From contig OZ244993.1 of the NCBI GenBank assembly GCA_965223485.1, positions 2,232,001 to 2,296,000 of the forward strand: DNA of 64,000 nucleotides, in the 5' to 3' direction. The notes beneath the pieces are model-generated. The model was not told the DNA's origin. It was given only the letters and a program-made list of their open reading frames with translations, and made no database searches. Within the stretch, counting starts at the first letter, position 1. Each line of letters starts with the position of its first letter. This document shows positions 9,130 through 18,674 of the stretch, piece by piece. Made by a program: the position numbers and the translations under genes. This stretch comes from VXPQ01 sp965223485. GTDB taxonomy: Bacteria; Bacteroidota; Rhodothermia; Rhodothermales; VXPQ01.

Positions 9130-9216
9130 ACGAGAGAGGCATGACGCCTTGTGCGTCACGCATCTTTTGCATTTTTATCGTTCGATACGTTTTTCTCCTT
9201 TCCAGCCACTCCATCC

Positions 9217-12200
9217 ATGCCCCATACGAACGGTCAAGCAACGAAAGGCAAGCGCATATCCTATGCTCGCATTCAGACCATACACGAATACCCGGATTTT
9301 CTGGATATCCAGCTCCAGTCGTTCGCGGATTTTGCGCAGCCGGATGTGTCGCCGGAAGAACGAAAGGATATCGGACTCCAGGGGGTTTTCAAGGAGCATT
9401 TTCCGATCCAGGACAGTCGAGAGCGGTATACGCTCGAATTCATAGACTACGACCTTGATGCTCCGAAGCATTCGGTGTCGGAGTGCATCGCACAGGGTCT
9501 GACCTATGCCGTGCCGCTGAAGGCGCGGCTTCGCCTGTCGAGCAAGGAAGACGAGGACGAGGACGAACCGGAAGAGGCGATCGAGCAGGAGGTGTATCTC
9601 GGCAATCTGCCGTTCATGACGCGGCAAGGCACTTTCGTCATCAATGGCGCGGAGCGTGTCGTCGTTTCACAGTTGCACCGTAGCCCCGGGGTGTTTTTCG
9701 GGTTAAGCATTCACCCGAATGGCACGGAGCTCTTTTCGGCTCGGGTAATACCCTTCCGCGGCTCCTGGATCGAATTTTCGACCGATGTAAGCAACGTCAT
9801 GTGGGCTTATATCGATCGGAAGAAAAAACTTCCGGTTACGACGCTTTTGCGTGCATTGGGACACTCGTCCAACGATGACATTCTGAAAATATTCGATCTG
9901 GCTGACGAAGGGGACGTTTCGACGAAGCGGTTGTTCGGTAAGTGGGTCGGTCGTAATCTGGCTGCTTCGATTACTGTCGAGGAAGTGCATGAGATCATTG
10001 ATGAGGATACCGGAGAGATTCTTGAGGAGGAAAAAAATCGCAAGATTATCCTTCCTGCCGACCATGTGCTTCAGCAGGAAGATTACGCAAAACTAAAGGA
10101 AGCGGGCGTCAAGACCGTCTGGCTACTGAAGAAGGACGAACAGGAGCAACTCGACAAGTCGACGCTGATCGAAACCCTGCGCAAGGACCCTGCCCATTCG
10201 TATGCCGAGGCACTGGAATACATGTACCTGCAGCTTCGAGGCAGCGAGGCGCCTGATCTGGAGAGTGCGCGGGGTATTCTCGACCGGCTCTTTTTCAGTG
10301 AAAAGCGTTACGACCTTGGAGAGGTGGGCCGGTACCGCATTAATACCCGCCTGGAGCTCGATACGCCGTCGGATACATTGACGTTGACGCCCGACGACAT
10401 CGTGGCGATTATCCGTGAGCTTGTCAATCTTCAGAACGGCAAGAGCAGTGTAGACGATATTGACCATCTCGGCAATCGCCGGGTGCGCACTGTAGGCGAG
10501 CAGCTTGGAACCCAATTCTCGCTGGGCCTTGCACGTATGGCTCGTACGATCAAGGAACGCATGAACCTGCGCGACGCGGACAAGTTTTCGCCGCAAGATC
10601 TGGTAAATGCCCGTACGGTTTCGAGTGTGATCAACACCTTCTTCGGAACCAATCAGCTCAGCCAGTTCATGGATCAGACGAATCCGCTGGCCGAGTTGAC
10701 GCACAAGCGCCGCATGTCAGCGCTGGGTCCGGGCGGGCTAACGCGTGAACGCGCCGGTTTCGAAGTCCGGGACGTGCATTACACGCACTACGGGAGGTTG
10801 TGTCCTATCGAGACGCCCGAAGGTCCGAATATTGGCCTGATTTCCTCGCTTTGCGTACATGCCACCATCAACGATTTCGGCTTCATCGAAACGCCGTACC
10901 GGGTCGTTGAAAACAGCAAAGTGACGAAGCAAATCCGTTTCCTTTCTGCAGAGGAGGAAGACAATGTGGTCATTGCCCAGGCGAATGCCCCGATCGACGA
11001 AGAAGGGAATTTCGTCAATGATTACGTGAAGTGTCGCTCCCGGGGTGATTTTCCCATCGTGTCGCCGGGCGACGTCGAGTATATGGATGTTGCTCCGAAC
11101 CAGATCGTGTCTCCCGCAGCAAGTCTGATTCCTTTTCTCGAGCACGATGACGCCAACCGTGCGCTTATGGGGTCGAATATGCAACGTCAGGCTGTTCCCC
11201 TGTTGCGCGCTGAGGCTCCTCTGGTCGGCACGGGTCTTGAAGGTCGCGTTGCGAGGGATTCGCGCGCGGTGCTCGTTGCGGAAGGCGAGGGGGTCGTTGA
11301 GTATGTCGACGCTATGCGCATCGTTGTGCGCTATGATCGAAGCGCGGAGGATTCGGATCTGGGCTTCGAAGAGCCTGTGCGCGAGTACCGACTTGTGAAG
11401 TTTCGCCGGACGAACCAGGATACCAGTGTCAACCAGAAACCGATCGTCAGGCAAGGACAGCGTGTGTCCTCGGGCACTGTGCTGACGGATGGGTTTGCCA
11501 CGGAAAACGGCGATCTTGCGTTGGGCAAGAATGTACTGGTTGCTTTCATGCCCTGGCGCGGCTACAATTTCGAGGACGCCATCGTGCTGTCCGAGCGTCT
11601 CGTAACCGAGGATGTGTACACGTCTATACATATCGAGGAATTCGAGTTACAGGTGCGCGATACGAAGCGTGGCGAGGAAGAGCTTACCCGTGAGATTCCG
11701 AACGTCTCGGAAGAAGCCACGAAGGATCTCGATGAGCGAGGCATCATTCGCGTAGGCGCCGAGGTGAATGCCGGCGATATCATTGTGGGCAAGATTACGC
11801 CCAAGGGTGAAACGGATCCCACGCCGGAGGAGAAACTGCTTCGCGCCATTTTCGGCGACAAGGCCGGCGATGTAAAAGATGCCTCTCTTACGGCGCCTCC
11901 GGGCATGAAGGGCGTCGTGATTGCTACGGAACTGTTTGGCCGTCGCAAACTGGATTCAGCCTCGAAGAAAGTGGAAGGGAAACGCCTTGCCGAGATCGAG
12001 GCGCGGTTCGGTCGCGAAGAAGAAGAACTGGACAAGCTTTTCTGGGAGAAATTCTTCCGGATGGTGGGTCGGAAATCGTCTGCCGGTGTGGAAAACCGCG
12101 AAGGCGCCGTTCTGCTTTCGAAGGGCGCAAAGTTCACGAAGACCGCATTGAAGGACATTACACCTGACCAGCTCAGCGCCGGCAAGGATATGACGAGCGA

Positions 12201-13050
12201 TCAGGAAACGAACGAGCGCATTCGTCAATTGCTTCGCAATTATGCGCGAGCCTGCAGCCGTATTGATGGGGCAATGAAGCGCGACAAGCATCAGGTGCAG
12301 ATGGGGGACGAGCTGCCTCCGGGCATCGTGCAGCTTGCGAAGGTGTATGTGGCGCGCAAGCGCAAGGTACAGGTGGGGGACAAGATGGCTGGCCGCCACG
12401 GAAACAAGGGGGTGGTTGCCCGCATCGTTCCGGTGGAAGATATGCCGTTCCTTGAGGACGGAACGCCGGTCGATATCGTGCTCAATCCGCTTGGCGTGCC
12501 TTCGCGCATGAACCTCGGCCAGATATTCGAGACGCTTCTCGGATGGGCCGGTAAAAAACTCGGCACTTCGTTCGCGACGCCCATTTTCGATGGTGCGACG
12601 ATGGGCGAAATTCGGGCCAGACTCGAGGAAGCGGGCCTGCCGATCGACGGGCGCGCCCAGCTCTACGACGGACGTACCGGCAAGGAGTTTGATGAAAAAA
12701 CTACGGTGGGCTATATCTATATGCTGAAGCTGAGTCACCTTGTGGAGGACAAGATTCATGCTCGCAGCATCGGACCGTACAGCCTCATTACACAGCAGCC
12801 GCTGGGGGGTAAGGCGCAGCTTGGCGGGCAGCGCCTGGGAGAGATGGAGGTATGGGCACTGTATGCCTACGGCGCTGCACACACCTTGCAGGAGATGCTA
12901 ACCTACAAGTCGGATGACGTCCAGGGGCGATCGAAAGCATACGAGTCGATTGTAAAGGGGGAGAACATGCCTGAGGCCGGTATGCCGGAGAGCTTCCAGG
13001 TGCTTGTTCGAGAGCTTCAGGGGCTTGGCCTCGAAGTCCGTCTTGATTGA
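9217..13050 (+). CDS. rpoB: DNA-directed RNA polymerase subunit beta
   Basis: RpoB forms half of the polymerase active cleft and the rifampicin pocket. From the ATG at 9217 it has 1277 residues (MPHTNGQATKGKRISYARI). Clear blocks include RSPGVFFG, the rifampicin-region FFGTNQLSQFMDQTNPLAELTHKRR, GLTRERAGFEVRDVHYTHYGRLCPIETPEGPNIGLI, and the C-terminal KMAGRHGNKGVV and LGGKAQLGGQRLGEMEVWALYAYGAA. No resistance substitution is evident in the rifampicin cluster by eye. An in-frame ATG at 9151 gives an implausible extra leader. rpoC follows after 78 bp. Confidence 0.97.
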   Translation: MPHTNGQATKGKRISYARIQTIHEYPDFLDIQLQSFADFAQPDVSPEERKDIGLQGVFKEHFPIQDSRERYTLEFIDYDLDAPKHSVSECIAQGLTYAVPLKARLRLSSKEDEDEDEPEEAIEQEVYLGNLPFMTRQGTFVINGAERVVVSQLHRSPGVFFGLSIHPNGTELFSARVIPFRGSWIEFSTDVSNVMWAYIDRKKKLPVTTLLRALGHSSNDDILKIFDLADEGDVSTKRLFGKWVGRNLAASITVEEVHEIIDEDTGEILEEEKNRKIILPADHVLQQEDYAKLKEAGVKTVWLLKKDEQEQLDKSTLIETLRKDPAHSYAEALEYMYLQLRGSEAPDLESARGILDRLFFSEKRYDLGEVGRYRINTRLELDTPSDTLTLTPDDIVAIIRELVNLQNGKSSVDDIDHLGNRRVRTVGEQLGTQFSLGLARMARTIKERMNLRDADKFSPQDLVNARTVSSVINTFFGTNQLSQFMDQTNPLAELTHKRRMSALGPGGLTRERAGFEVRDVHYTHYGRLCPIETPEGPNIGLISSLCVHATINDFGFIETPYRVVENSKVTKQIRFLSAEEEDNVVIAQANAPIDEEGNFVNDYVKCRSRGDFPIVSPGDVEYMDVAPNQIVSPAASLIPFLEHDDANRALMGSNMQRQAVPLLRAEAPLVGTGLEGRVARDSRAVLVAEGEGVVEYVDAMRIVVRYDRSAEDSDLGFEEPVREYRLVKFRRTNQDTSVNQKPIVRQGQRVSSGTVLTDGFATENGDLALGKNVLVAFMPWRGYNFEDAIVLSERLVTEDVYTSIHIEEFELQVRDTKRGEEELTREIPNVSEEATKDLDERGIIRVGAEVNAGDIIVGKITPKGETDPTPEEKLLRAIFGDKAGDVKDASLTAPPGMKGVVIATELFGRRKLDSASKKVEGKRLAEIEARFGREEEELDKLFWEKFFRMVGRKSSAGVENREGAVLLSKGAKFTKTALKDITPDQLSAGKDMTSDQETNERIRQLLRNYARACSRIDGAMKRDKHQVQMGDELPPGIVQLAKVYVARKRKVQVGDKMAGRHGNKGVVARIVPVEDMPFLEDGTPVDIVLNPLGVPSRMNLGQIFETLLGWAGKKLGTSFATPIFDGATMGEIRARLEEAGLPIDGRAQLYDGRTGKEFDEKTTVGYIYMLKLSHLVEDKIHARSIGPYSLITQQPLGGKAQLGGQRLGEMEVWALYAYGAAHTLQEMLTYKSDDVQGRSKAYESIVKGENMPEAGMPESFQVLVRELQGLGLEVRLD

Positions 13051-13128
13051 CCGTGCACTGTAGCCGGTCGCCCGCACGGGAAGGCGTCGCGCCCCCGTTC
13101 CAGCATTCAGAATTACGAAAGAGCCAAT

Positions 13129-16100
13129 ATGCCCTACGGAAAGACGCAGCAGATCAAAAAGCATTTCACCCGAATCACCGTAAGCTTGTCCAGCCCGGAA
13201 AGTGTGCTGGAGCGGTCCCATGGAGAAGTGCTCAAGCCGGAGACGATCAATTACCGGTCTTTCAAGCCGGAAAAGGACGGTCTTTTTTGTGAGAAAATAT
13301 TCGGCCCCGTCAAGGACTGGGAGTGCCATTGCGGCAAGTACAAGCGCATCCGGTACAAAGGCATCGTCTGCGACCGCTGCGGCGTAGAGGTAACGCAGAA
13401 AAAAGTGCGCCGCGAGCGCATGGGGCATATCACGCTTAGTGTGCCCGTTGTGCATATCTGGTATTTCAAGACATTGCCGAACAAGATCGGCCATCTCATT
13501 GGTCTCAAATCGAAAGACCTCGAGAAAATCATCTATTATGAAAACTATGTCGTCATTCAGGCGGGAAGCGCCGCAGAGTTCGGTGTCGGGGAAAACCAGC
13601 TCCTGAACGAGGACGAGTATTTCAATATTCTGTACCAGATACGGGAAGACAACAATCGACTTTCCGACGACGATCCGAACAAATTCATCGCCCGGATCGG
13701 GGGCGAGGCTGTGGAAACGATCCTGCGGCGCCTGGATCTGCCGTCTCTGTCGCAACAACTGCGTCACCAGATCAAGACCGAGACAAGTCAGGCTCGCAAG
13801 GCCGATGCCCTGAAGCGCCTTACAGTCGTCGAAGGTTTCCGCGACGCCAACACGCGGCTCGAAAATCGGCCCGAGTGGATGGTTATGCGGGTCGTTCCGG
13901 TTATTCCGCCGGAGCTGCGCCCGCTGGTTCCGCTTGAGGGAGGACGGTTCGCCACTTCCGATCTGAACGATCTGTACCGTCGCGTAATCATTCGCAACAA
14001 CCGGCTGAAACGGCTCATCGACATCAAGGCCCCTGAAGTCATTTTGCGCAACGAGAAGCGCATGCTGCAAGAGGCGGTCGATTCGCTGTTCGACAACAGC
14101 CGCAAGGCAAACGCCGTGCGCAGTGATTCGAACCGGGCCCTGAAGTCGCTCAGCGATATGCTCAAGGGCAAGCAGGGACGGTTCCGGCAGAACCTGCTCG
14201 GCAAGCGCGTGGATTATTCGGGTCGGTCGGTTATCGTCGTTGGCCCCGAACTGGATATACACCAGTGCGGCTTGCCGAAAGAGATGGCTGTCGAACTGTT
14301 CAAGCCCTTTGTCATTCGCAAGCTCATTGAGCGGGGTATCGTCAAGACGGTCAAGAGTGCAAAGAAAGTAGTGGACCGCCGCACTGCTGACGTCTGGGAT
14401 ATTCTGGAGAAGGTGATCGAAGGGCGTCCTGTCATGCTGAACCGGGCCCCCACGTTGCATCGCCTTGGCATACAGGCATTCCAGCCGATTCTCATCGAGG
14501 GCAAAGCCATCCGGTTGCATCCGTTGGTATGCACGGCCTTCAATGCCGATTTCGATGGGGACCAGATGGCGGTGCATGCGCCCCTCAGCCATGACGCCTG
14601 CCTGGAGGCCTGGGTGCTCATGCTTTCGAGCCACAATATTCTCAGTCCTGCCCACGGCGGTCCGGTCGCTGTGCCCACGCAGGACATGGTCCTCGGCTTG
14701 TACTACCTCACGAAAATGCGGTCGGGCAAGAAGGGGGCCGGCATGCGGTTCGCGAGCGTTACGGAAGTGCGTCAGGCGTATGACCAGGACCAGCTTGATC
14801 TGCACGCTCGTATCCAGGTGCGCATAGCACCCGGCAAAATGGAGGAAACGACGGTAGGGCGCGTTCTTTTCAACGAGGTGGTTCCCGAGGAAGTCGGTTT
14901 CATCAACGAAGTGCTCACGAAGCGCAATCTGCGCCCGATTATCGCACGCGTACTCAAGTCCAGCGGGTTCAAAAAAGCTGCTCGTTTCCTCGACGACATC
15001 AAGCAGTTGGGCTTCGAACAGGCTACCACCGCAGGGCTCACCTTCTCGCTGGCCGATATTATCGTGCCGGATATGAAGGAGAAGATTATTTCGAACGCCC
15101 AGGAAGAGGTGGACCGCGTGCGCGGCAACTACGAGATGGGCTTCATGTTCGAGAGCGAGCGCTACAATCAGGTGATCGATATCTGGACGAAGACCAACAA
15201 CCGGGTTTCCGAAACGCTTTTTGAAACCCTTCGGAATGACAAGGAAGGGTTCAACGCTATTTATATGATGGCGGACTCGGGTGCGCGTGGTTCCAAGGAG
15301 CAGATTCGCCAGCTCGGGGGCATGCGTGGCCTCATGGCCAAGCCGCAGAAAAGCCTGGTGGGCTCGGTAGGAGAAATTATCGAGAACCCGATCATTTCGA
15401 ATTTCAAGGAAGGGCTTTCCGTACTTGAATACTTTATTTCGACGCACGGCGCCCGTAAGGGTCTTGCTGACACGGCCCTGAAAACGGCCGACGCCGGATA
15501 CCTGACTCGCCGTCTGGTGGATGTCTCCCAGGATGTGACCATTACCCAGGAGGATTGCGGCACGCTTCGCGGCATCCGGATATCGGCTCTGAAGGATAAT
15601 GAGGAGATTGTTGAGCCGCTGGCCGACCGTATCGTGGGGCGTGTCTCCATGCACGATGTTCGCGACCCGCTTTCCGGTCAACTCATCATTGCTGCCAATG
15701 AGATGATCGATGAGCAACGGGCACGGCAGATTTCCGAAACGTCGATCGAGGAAGTCGAAATACGTTCGGCCCTGACATGTGAGTCGCGCCGCGGCGTGTG
15801 CGCCTTATGCTACGGGCGAAATCTTGCCACCGGACACCTTGTGGAAACGGGCGAAGCGGTCGGTGTGGTCGCTGCGCAGTCCATTGGAGAGCCGGGTACG
15901 CAACTTACGCTCCGGACCTTCCATATCGGAGGGACGGCGAGCCTTATCTCCGCTGAAAGTACGCTTCAAACGAAATTCGCCGGTAAGGCGGTTTACGAAA
16001 ACCTGCGGACCGTCACGCTTAACGGTGGCGAAGGGGCGAAAGATGTTGTTCTGACTCGTCAGGGAGAGGTCTGGATCGTTGATCCCAAGGATGCAGGTCG

Positions 16101-17433
16101 GCGCCTGATTTCGTATGTGATTCCGTACGGGGCCGAGATGCTGATTGCTGACGGAGAGATCGTCGACAAGGGAAGTGTGCTGGCCAGTTGGGATCCCTAC
16201 AACAGTGTGATTCTCTCGGAAGTCTCCGGTACGATATCCTTCAAGGATATTGTTGAAGGCACAACATACCGGGAAGAATCTGACGAACAGACCGGCCACA
16301 AGGAAAAAGTCATTACCGAGAGTCGCGAGCGCGTGCTGACACCAGCCCTCATTGTCAAGGGGGGGAAGGAAAAGGAGCGCGAGTATACGCTTCCTGTACG
16401 GGCGCGCATTCAGGTTGATGAGGGGGAGAAGATTCAGGCAGGGCAGGTCATGGTAAAGATTCCGCGCCAGTCTGCCAAGACGGGCGATATTACGGGCGGC
16501 CTTCCCCGCGTGACCGAATTGTTCGAGGCGCGGATGCCGGTCGACCCGGCGGTTGTTTCCGAGATCGACGGCGTGGTTCGTTTTGGGGGGCGTCGACGCG
16601 GCGCACAGGAAATCATCGTTACTTCTCGCGACGATTCGGAAAGCCGGACGTACCTTGTGCCGCTTTCAAGGCACATGCTCGTACACGAGCATGACTTCGT
16701 ACGTGCGGGTGGACGGCTTTCGGACGGGCAGGTATCCCCGCAGGATATTCTGTCCATCAAGGGGCCGCGCGCTGTGCAGGAGTATCTCGTGAACGAGATA
16801 CAGGAAGTGTACCGGATGCAGGGTGTGACGATCAACGACAAGCATATCGAAGTGATTGTTCGCCAGATGATGCAGAAGGTGCGTGTAGAGGATCCGGGCG
16901 ATACGACATTGCTGGAAGACGACACGGTGGACCGGTTTGCCATGGAGGAACTCAATAATCGCCTCTACGACCGGTTTGTGGTCACCGATGCGGGCGATTC
17001 CGACCTGTCGGTCGGTGATATCGTAAGCCGGAGGCAAATGAGAGAAGTGAATTCGACGCTGAAACGCCAGGACCTCAAGCAGGTCGCGGCGTGCGAAGCA
17101 CAACCGGCAGTGGCGCAACCGATTCTTCTTGGCATCACGCAGGCTGCACTCTCGACCGATTCGTTCGTGTCAGCAGCCTCCTTCCAGGAGACTACCAAGG
17201 TGCTCACCAACGCGGCTATCAAGGCCCAGGTGGATCCGCTTTACGGACTCAAGGAGAATGTGATCGTTGGACACCCGATTCCGGCAGGAACCGGTCAGCG
17301 CCGTTTCCGTGACGTGGTCGTTGGTTCGAAGACCGAACTTGCCGAGTTGCAGGCAGCGCTGGGTGGGAATGGAGACCGGGTTCCGGCAACGCCCGGTGCG
17401 CCGGATGCAAAGACAGAGAAAGTTGGGGTATAA
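13129..17433 (+). CDS. rpoC: DNA-directed RNA polymerase subunit beta'
   Basis: RpoC carries the catalytic magnesium and the clamp. The 1434-residue protein has the N-terminal zinc site (ECHCGKYKR ... CDRCGVEV, residues about 64-86), the catalytic NADFDGDQ at residues 472-479, the bridge-helix and trigger-loop blocks (GARGSKEQIRQLGGMRGLMAKP; GEAVGVVAAQSIGEPGTQLTLRTFH) and the second zinc site with CESRRGVCALCYGRN. Its length agrees with Bacteroidota-type beta' proteins. It ends the secE-to-rpoC cluster. Confidence 0.97.
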   Translation: MPYGKTQQIKKHFTRITVSLSSPESVLERSHGEVLKPETINYRSFKPEKDGLFCEKIFGPVKDWECHCGKYKRIRYKGIVCDRCGVEVTQKKVRRERMGHITLSVPVVHIWYFKTLPNKIGHLIGLKSKDLEKIIYYENYVVIQAGSAAEFGVGENQLLNEDEYFNILYQIREDNNRLSDDDPNKFIARIGGEAVETILRRLDLPSLSQQLRHQIKTETSQARKADALKRLTVVEGFRDANTRLENRPEWMVMRVVPVIPPELRPLVPLEGGRFATSDLNDLYRRVIIRNNRLKRLIDIKAPEVILRNEKRMLQEAVDSLFDNSRKANAVRSDSNRALKSLSDMLKGKQGRFRQNLLGKRVDYSGRSVIVVGPELDIHQCGLPKEMAVELFKPFVIRKLIERGIVKTVKSAKKVVDRRTADVWDILEKVIEGRPVMLNRAPTLHRLGIQAFQPILIEGKAIRLHPLVCTAFNADFDGDQMAVHAPLSHDACLEAWVLMLSSHNILSPAHGGPVAVPTQDMVLGLYYLTKMRSGKKGAGMRFASVTEVRQAYDQDQLDLHARIQVRIAPGKMEETTVGRVLFNEVVPEEVGFINEVLTKRNLRPIIARVLKSSGFKKAARFLDDIKQLGFEQATTAGLTFSLADIIVPDMKEKIISNAQEEVDRVRGNYEMGFMFESERYNQVIDIWTKTNNRVSETLFETLRNDKEGFNAIYMMADSGARGSKEQIRQLGGMRGLMAKPQKSLVGSVGEIIENPIISNFKEGLSVLEYFISTHGARKGLADTALKTADAGYLTRRLVDVSQDVTITQEDCGTLRGIRISALKDNEEIVEPLADRIVGRVSMHDVRDPLSGQLIIAANEMIDEQRARQISETSIEEVEIRSALTCESRRGVCALCYGRNLATGHLVETGEAVGVVAAQSIGEPGTQLTLRTFHIGGTASLISAESTLQTKFAGKAVYENLRTVTLNGGEGAKDVVLTRQGEVWIVDPKDAGRRLISYVIPYGAEMLIADGEIVDKGSVLASWDPYNSVILSEVSGTISFKDIVEGTTYREESDEQTGHKEKVITESRERVLTPALIVKGGKEKEREYTLPVRARIQVDEGEKIQAGQVMVKIPRQSAKTGDITGGLPRVTELFEARMPVDPAVVSEIDGVVRFGGRRRGAQEIIVTSRDDSESRTYLVPLSRHMLVHEHDFVRAGGRLSDGQVSPQDILSIKGPRAVQEYLVNEIQEVYRMQGVTINDKHIEVIVRQMMQKVRVEDPGDTTLLEDDTVDRFAMEELNNRLYDRFVVTDAGDSDLSVGDIVSRRQMREVNSTLKRQDLKQVAACEAQPAVAQPILLGITQAALSTDSFVSAASFQETTKVLTNAAIKAQVDPLYGLKENVIVGHPIPAGTGQRRFRDVVVGSKTELAELQAALGGNGDRVPATPGAPDAKTEKVGV

Positions 17434-17571
17434 GGCATTCTTCGGACGGGCGCGGTAGGGCGAAGAGGCTTTGTAGCAATTCTTCGCAGCGTTTTGTAAC
17501 TCTGGAAGAAATATTCCGTATTGCGGAGTAATACCCCCCGAATTGCTCTGTCAAACGACGAGGCCAGCACC

Positions 17572-18489
17572 ATGTCGAAACGCCTCTCCCGATGTACCGG
17601 AAAGTTGCCCGTGTTTGTCGCTGCGTTTCTGATTGCGGCGAGCGCGTATGCCGGCGATCCTGACTTGATCGATATCAAGGATACGGTCAAGCGTTCCTAC
17701 AAGGTTCGACCCGGCGGTACGTTAGAGCTGGATATAGATCGGGGCCGGGTTGAGGTATTGCCCGGGCCCGGCAGGGAGGTGCTCATTGAGGTGGAACGGA
17801 ATGTAACGACCGATGATCGGTCGAAGGCCGAAAGCATCTTCGAACGGCACGATCTGCAGATTGAGGAACGCGACAGCGGTATCTACGTCGGGTCGCGCTT
17901 CGACAATGAGGATACCTTCTGGAACCGTATTCGCTCTACCGACCGGCTCAGGGTTCGGGTGCGAGTCAGAATTCCAGAGGACTACAACATTGAATTCAAG
18001 GCCGGCGCCGGCAGTGTCGAATTAGGATCCTTTTCCGGAGACATTTCCGGTGTGACCGGGGCGGGCAATATTGAGATCGGTGTGGTCAGCGGGTCGGTTG
18101 ATGTGGTGTCGGGTTCCGGCAATATTGTCATCGAAGGCGCAGGAGGGAAGGTGGAAGTGTATACGGGCGCCGGCAACGTGGATGTCCGGTCCGTACGCGG
18201 CGAAGCCACTGTCAAGGCGGGCGCCGGAAACGTCGAAGTGTTCATCACCGAACAACCGGAGGGAGCGTCTGATTTCAGCACGGGAGCCGGGAACGTGATG
18301 GTGTATCTGGCGGGGAGCGTAGGCGTGGATGTCGATGCGGAATGCGCCGTAGGATCGGCGAGTACAGATTATCCACTGAAGGTGGAAGGCAAGTGGACCA
18401 GAAAATCTTTCTCCGGCAGCGTCAATGGCGGGGGTCCGGACCTGCGTCTGTATGCCGCCGTAGGCAATGTGACGTTACGCAAGAGATAA
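17572..18489 (+). CDS. exported beta-helix-like protein with GAGNVEV repeats (DUF4097-type adhesin domain)
   Basis: The ATG at 17572 gives 305 residues with a signal peptide ending near ASAYAG (residue 26). After an N-terminal beta domain, residues 145-250 contain recurring strands of the form GAGNVEV/GSGNIVI/GAGNVDV, as in the right-handed beta-solenoids annotated as putative adhesin or DUF4097 domains. Such proteins are periplasmic or surface-exposed and of unknown function. It follows rpoC by 138 bp and is closed by a strong terminator, so it may be read alone or as the tail of the rpo unit. Confidence 0.7.
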   Translation: MSKRLSRCTGKLPVFVAAFLIAASAYAGDPDLIDIKDTVKRSYKVRPGGTLELDIDRGRVEVLPGPGREVLIEVERNVTTDDRSKAESIFERHDLQIEERDSGIYVGSRFDNEDTFWNRIRSTDRLRVRVRVRIPEDYNIEFKAGAGSVELGSFSGDISGVTGAGNIEIGVVSGSVDVVSGSGNIVIEGAGGKVEVYTGAGNVDVRSVRGEATVKAGAGNVEVFITEQPEGASDFSTGAGNVMVYLAGSVGVDVDAECAVGSASTDYPLKVEGKWTRKSFSGSVNGGGPDLRLYAAVGNVTLRKR

Positions 18490-18532
18490 CGACCGGAACG
18501 CAGCGCTCCAGAGTTTCAAACGCGAACAAGCA

Positions 18533-18566
18533 AGGGCCGTCCGAAGATATCGGGCGGCCCTTTTTT
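18533..18566 (+). terminator. rho-independent terminator
   Basis: A GC-rich hairpin (AGGGCCGTCCG pairing with CGGGCGGCCCT around a short AAGATAT loop) runs straight into six Ts at 18561-18566. It ends the transcript of the beta-helix-like gene and perhaps the rpoBC unit. Confidence 0.9.
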
Positions 18567-18674
18567 AGCAGTTTTTATTCAAGAGAGGTCTTTTCCTGTC
18601 ATGTTTTTTTCTTTTCTTTCGGGGGGTGTACTATCCCCGGGTTGTACGCTTCTTATTCAGAATGGAGAATTGTC

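Noticed and set aside
12898..15717. A 939-codon minus-strand frame opposite rpoB/rpoC
   Set aside because: It is a codon-bias mirror of rpoC, with no protein-family motifs, and lies entirely inside well-supported genes.
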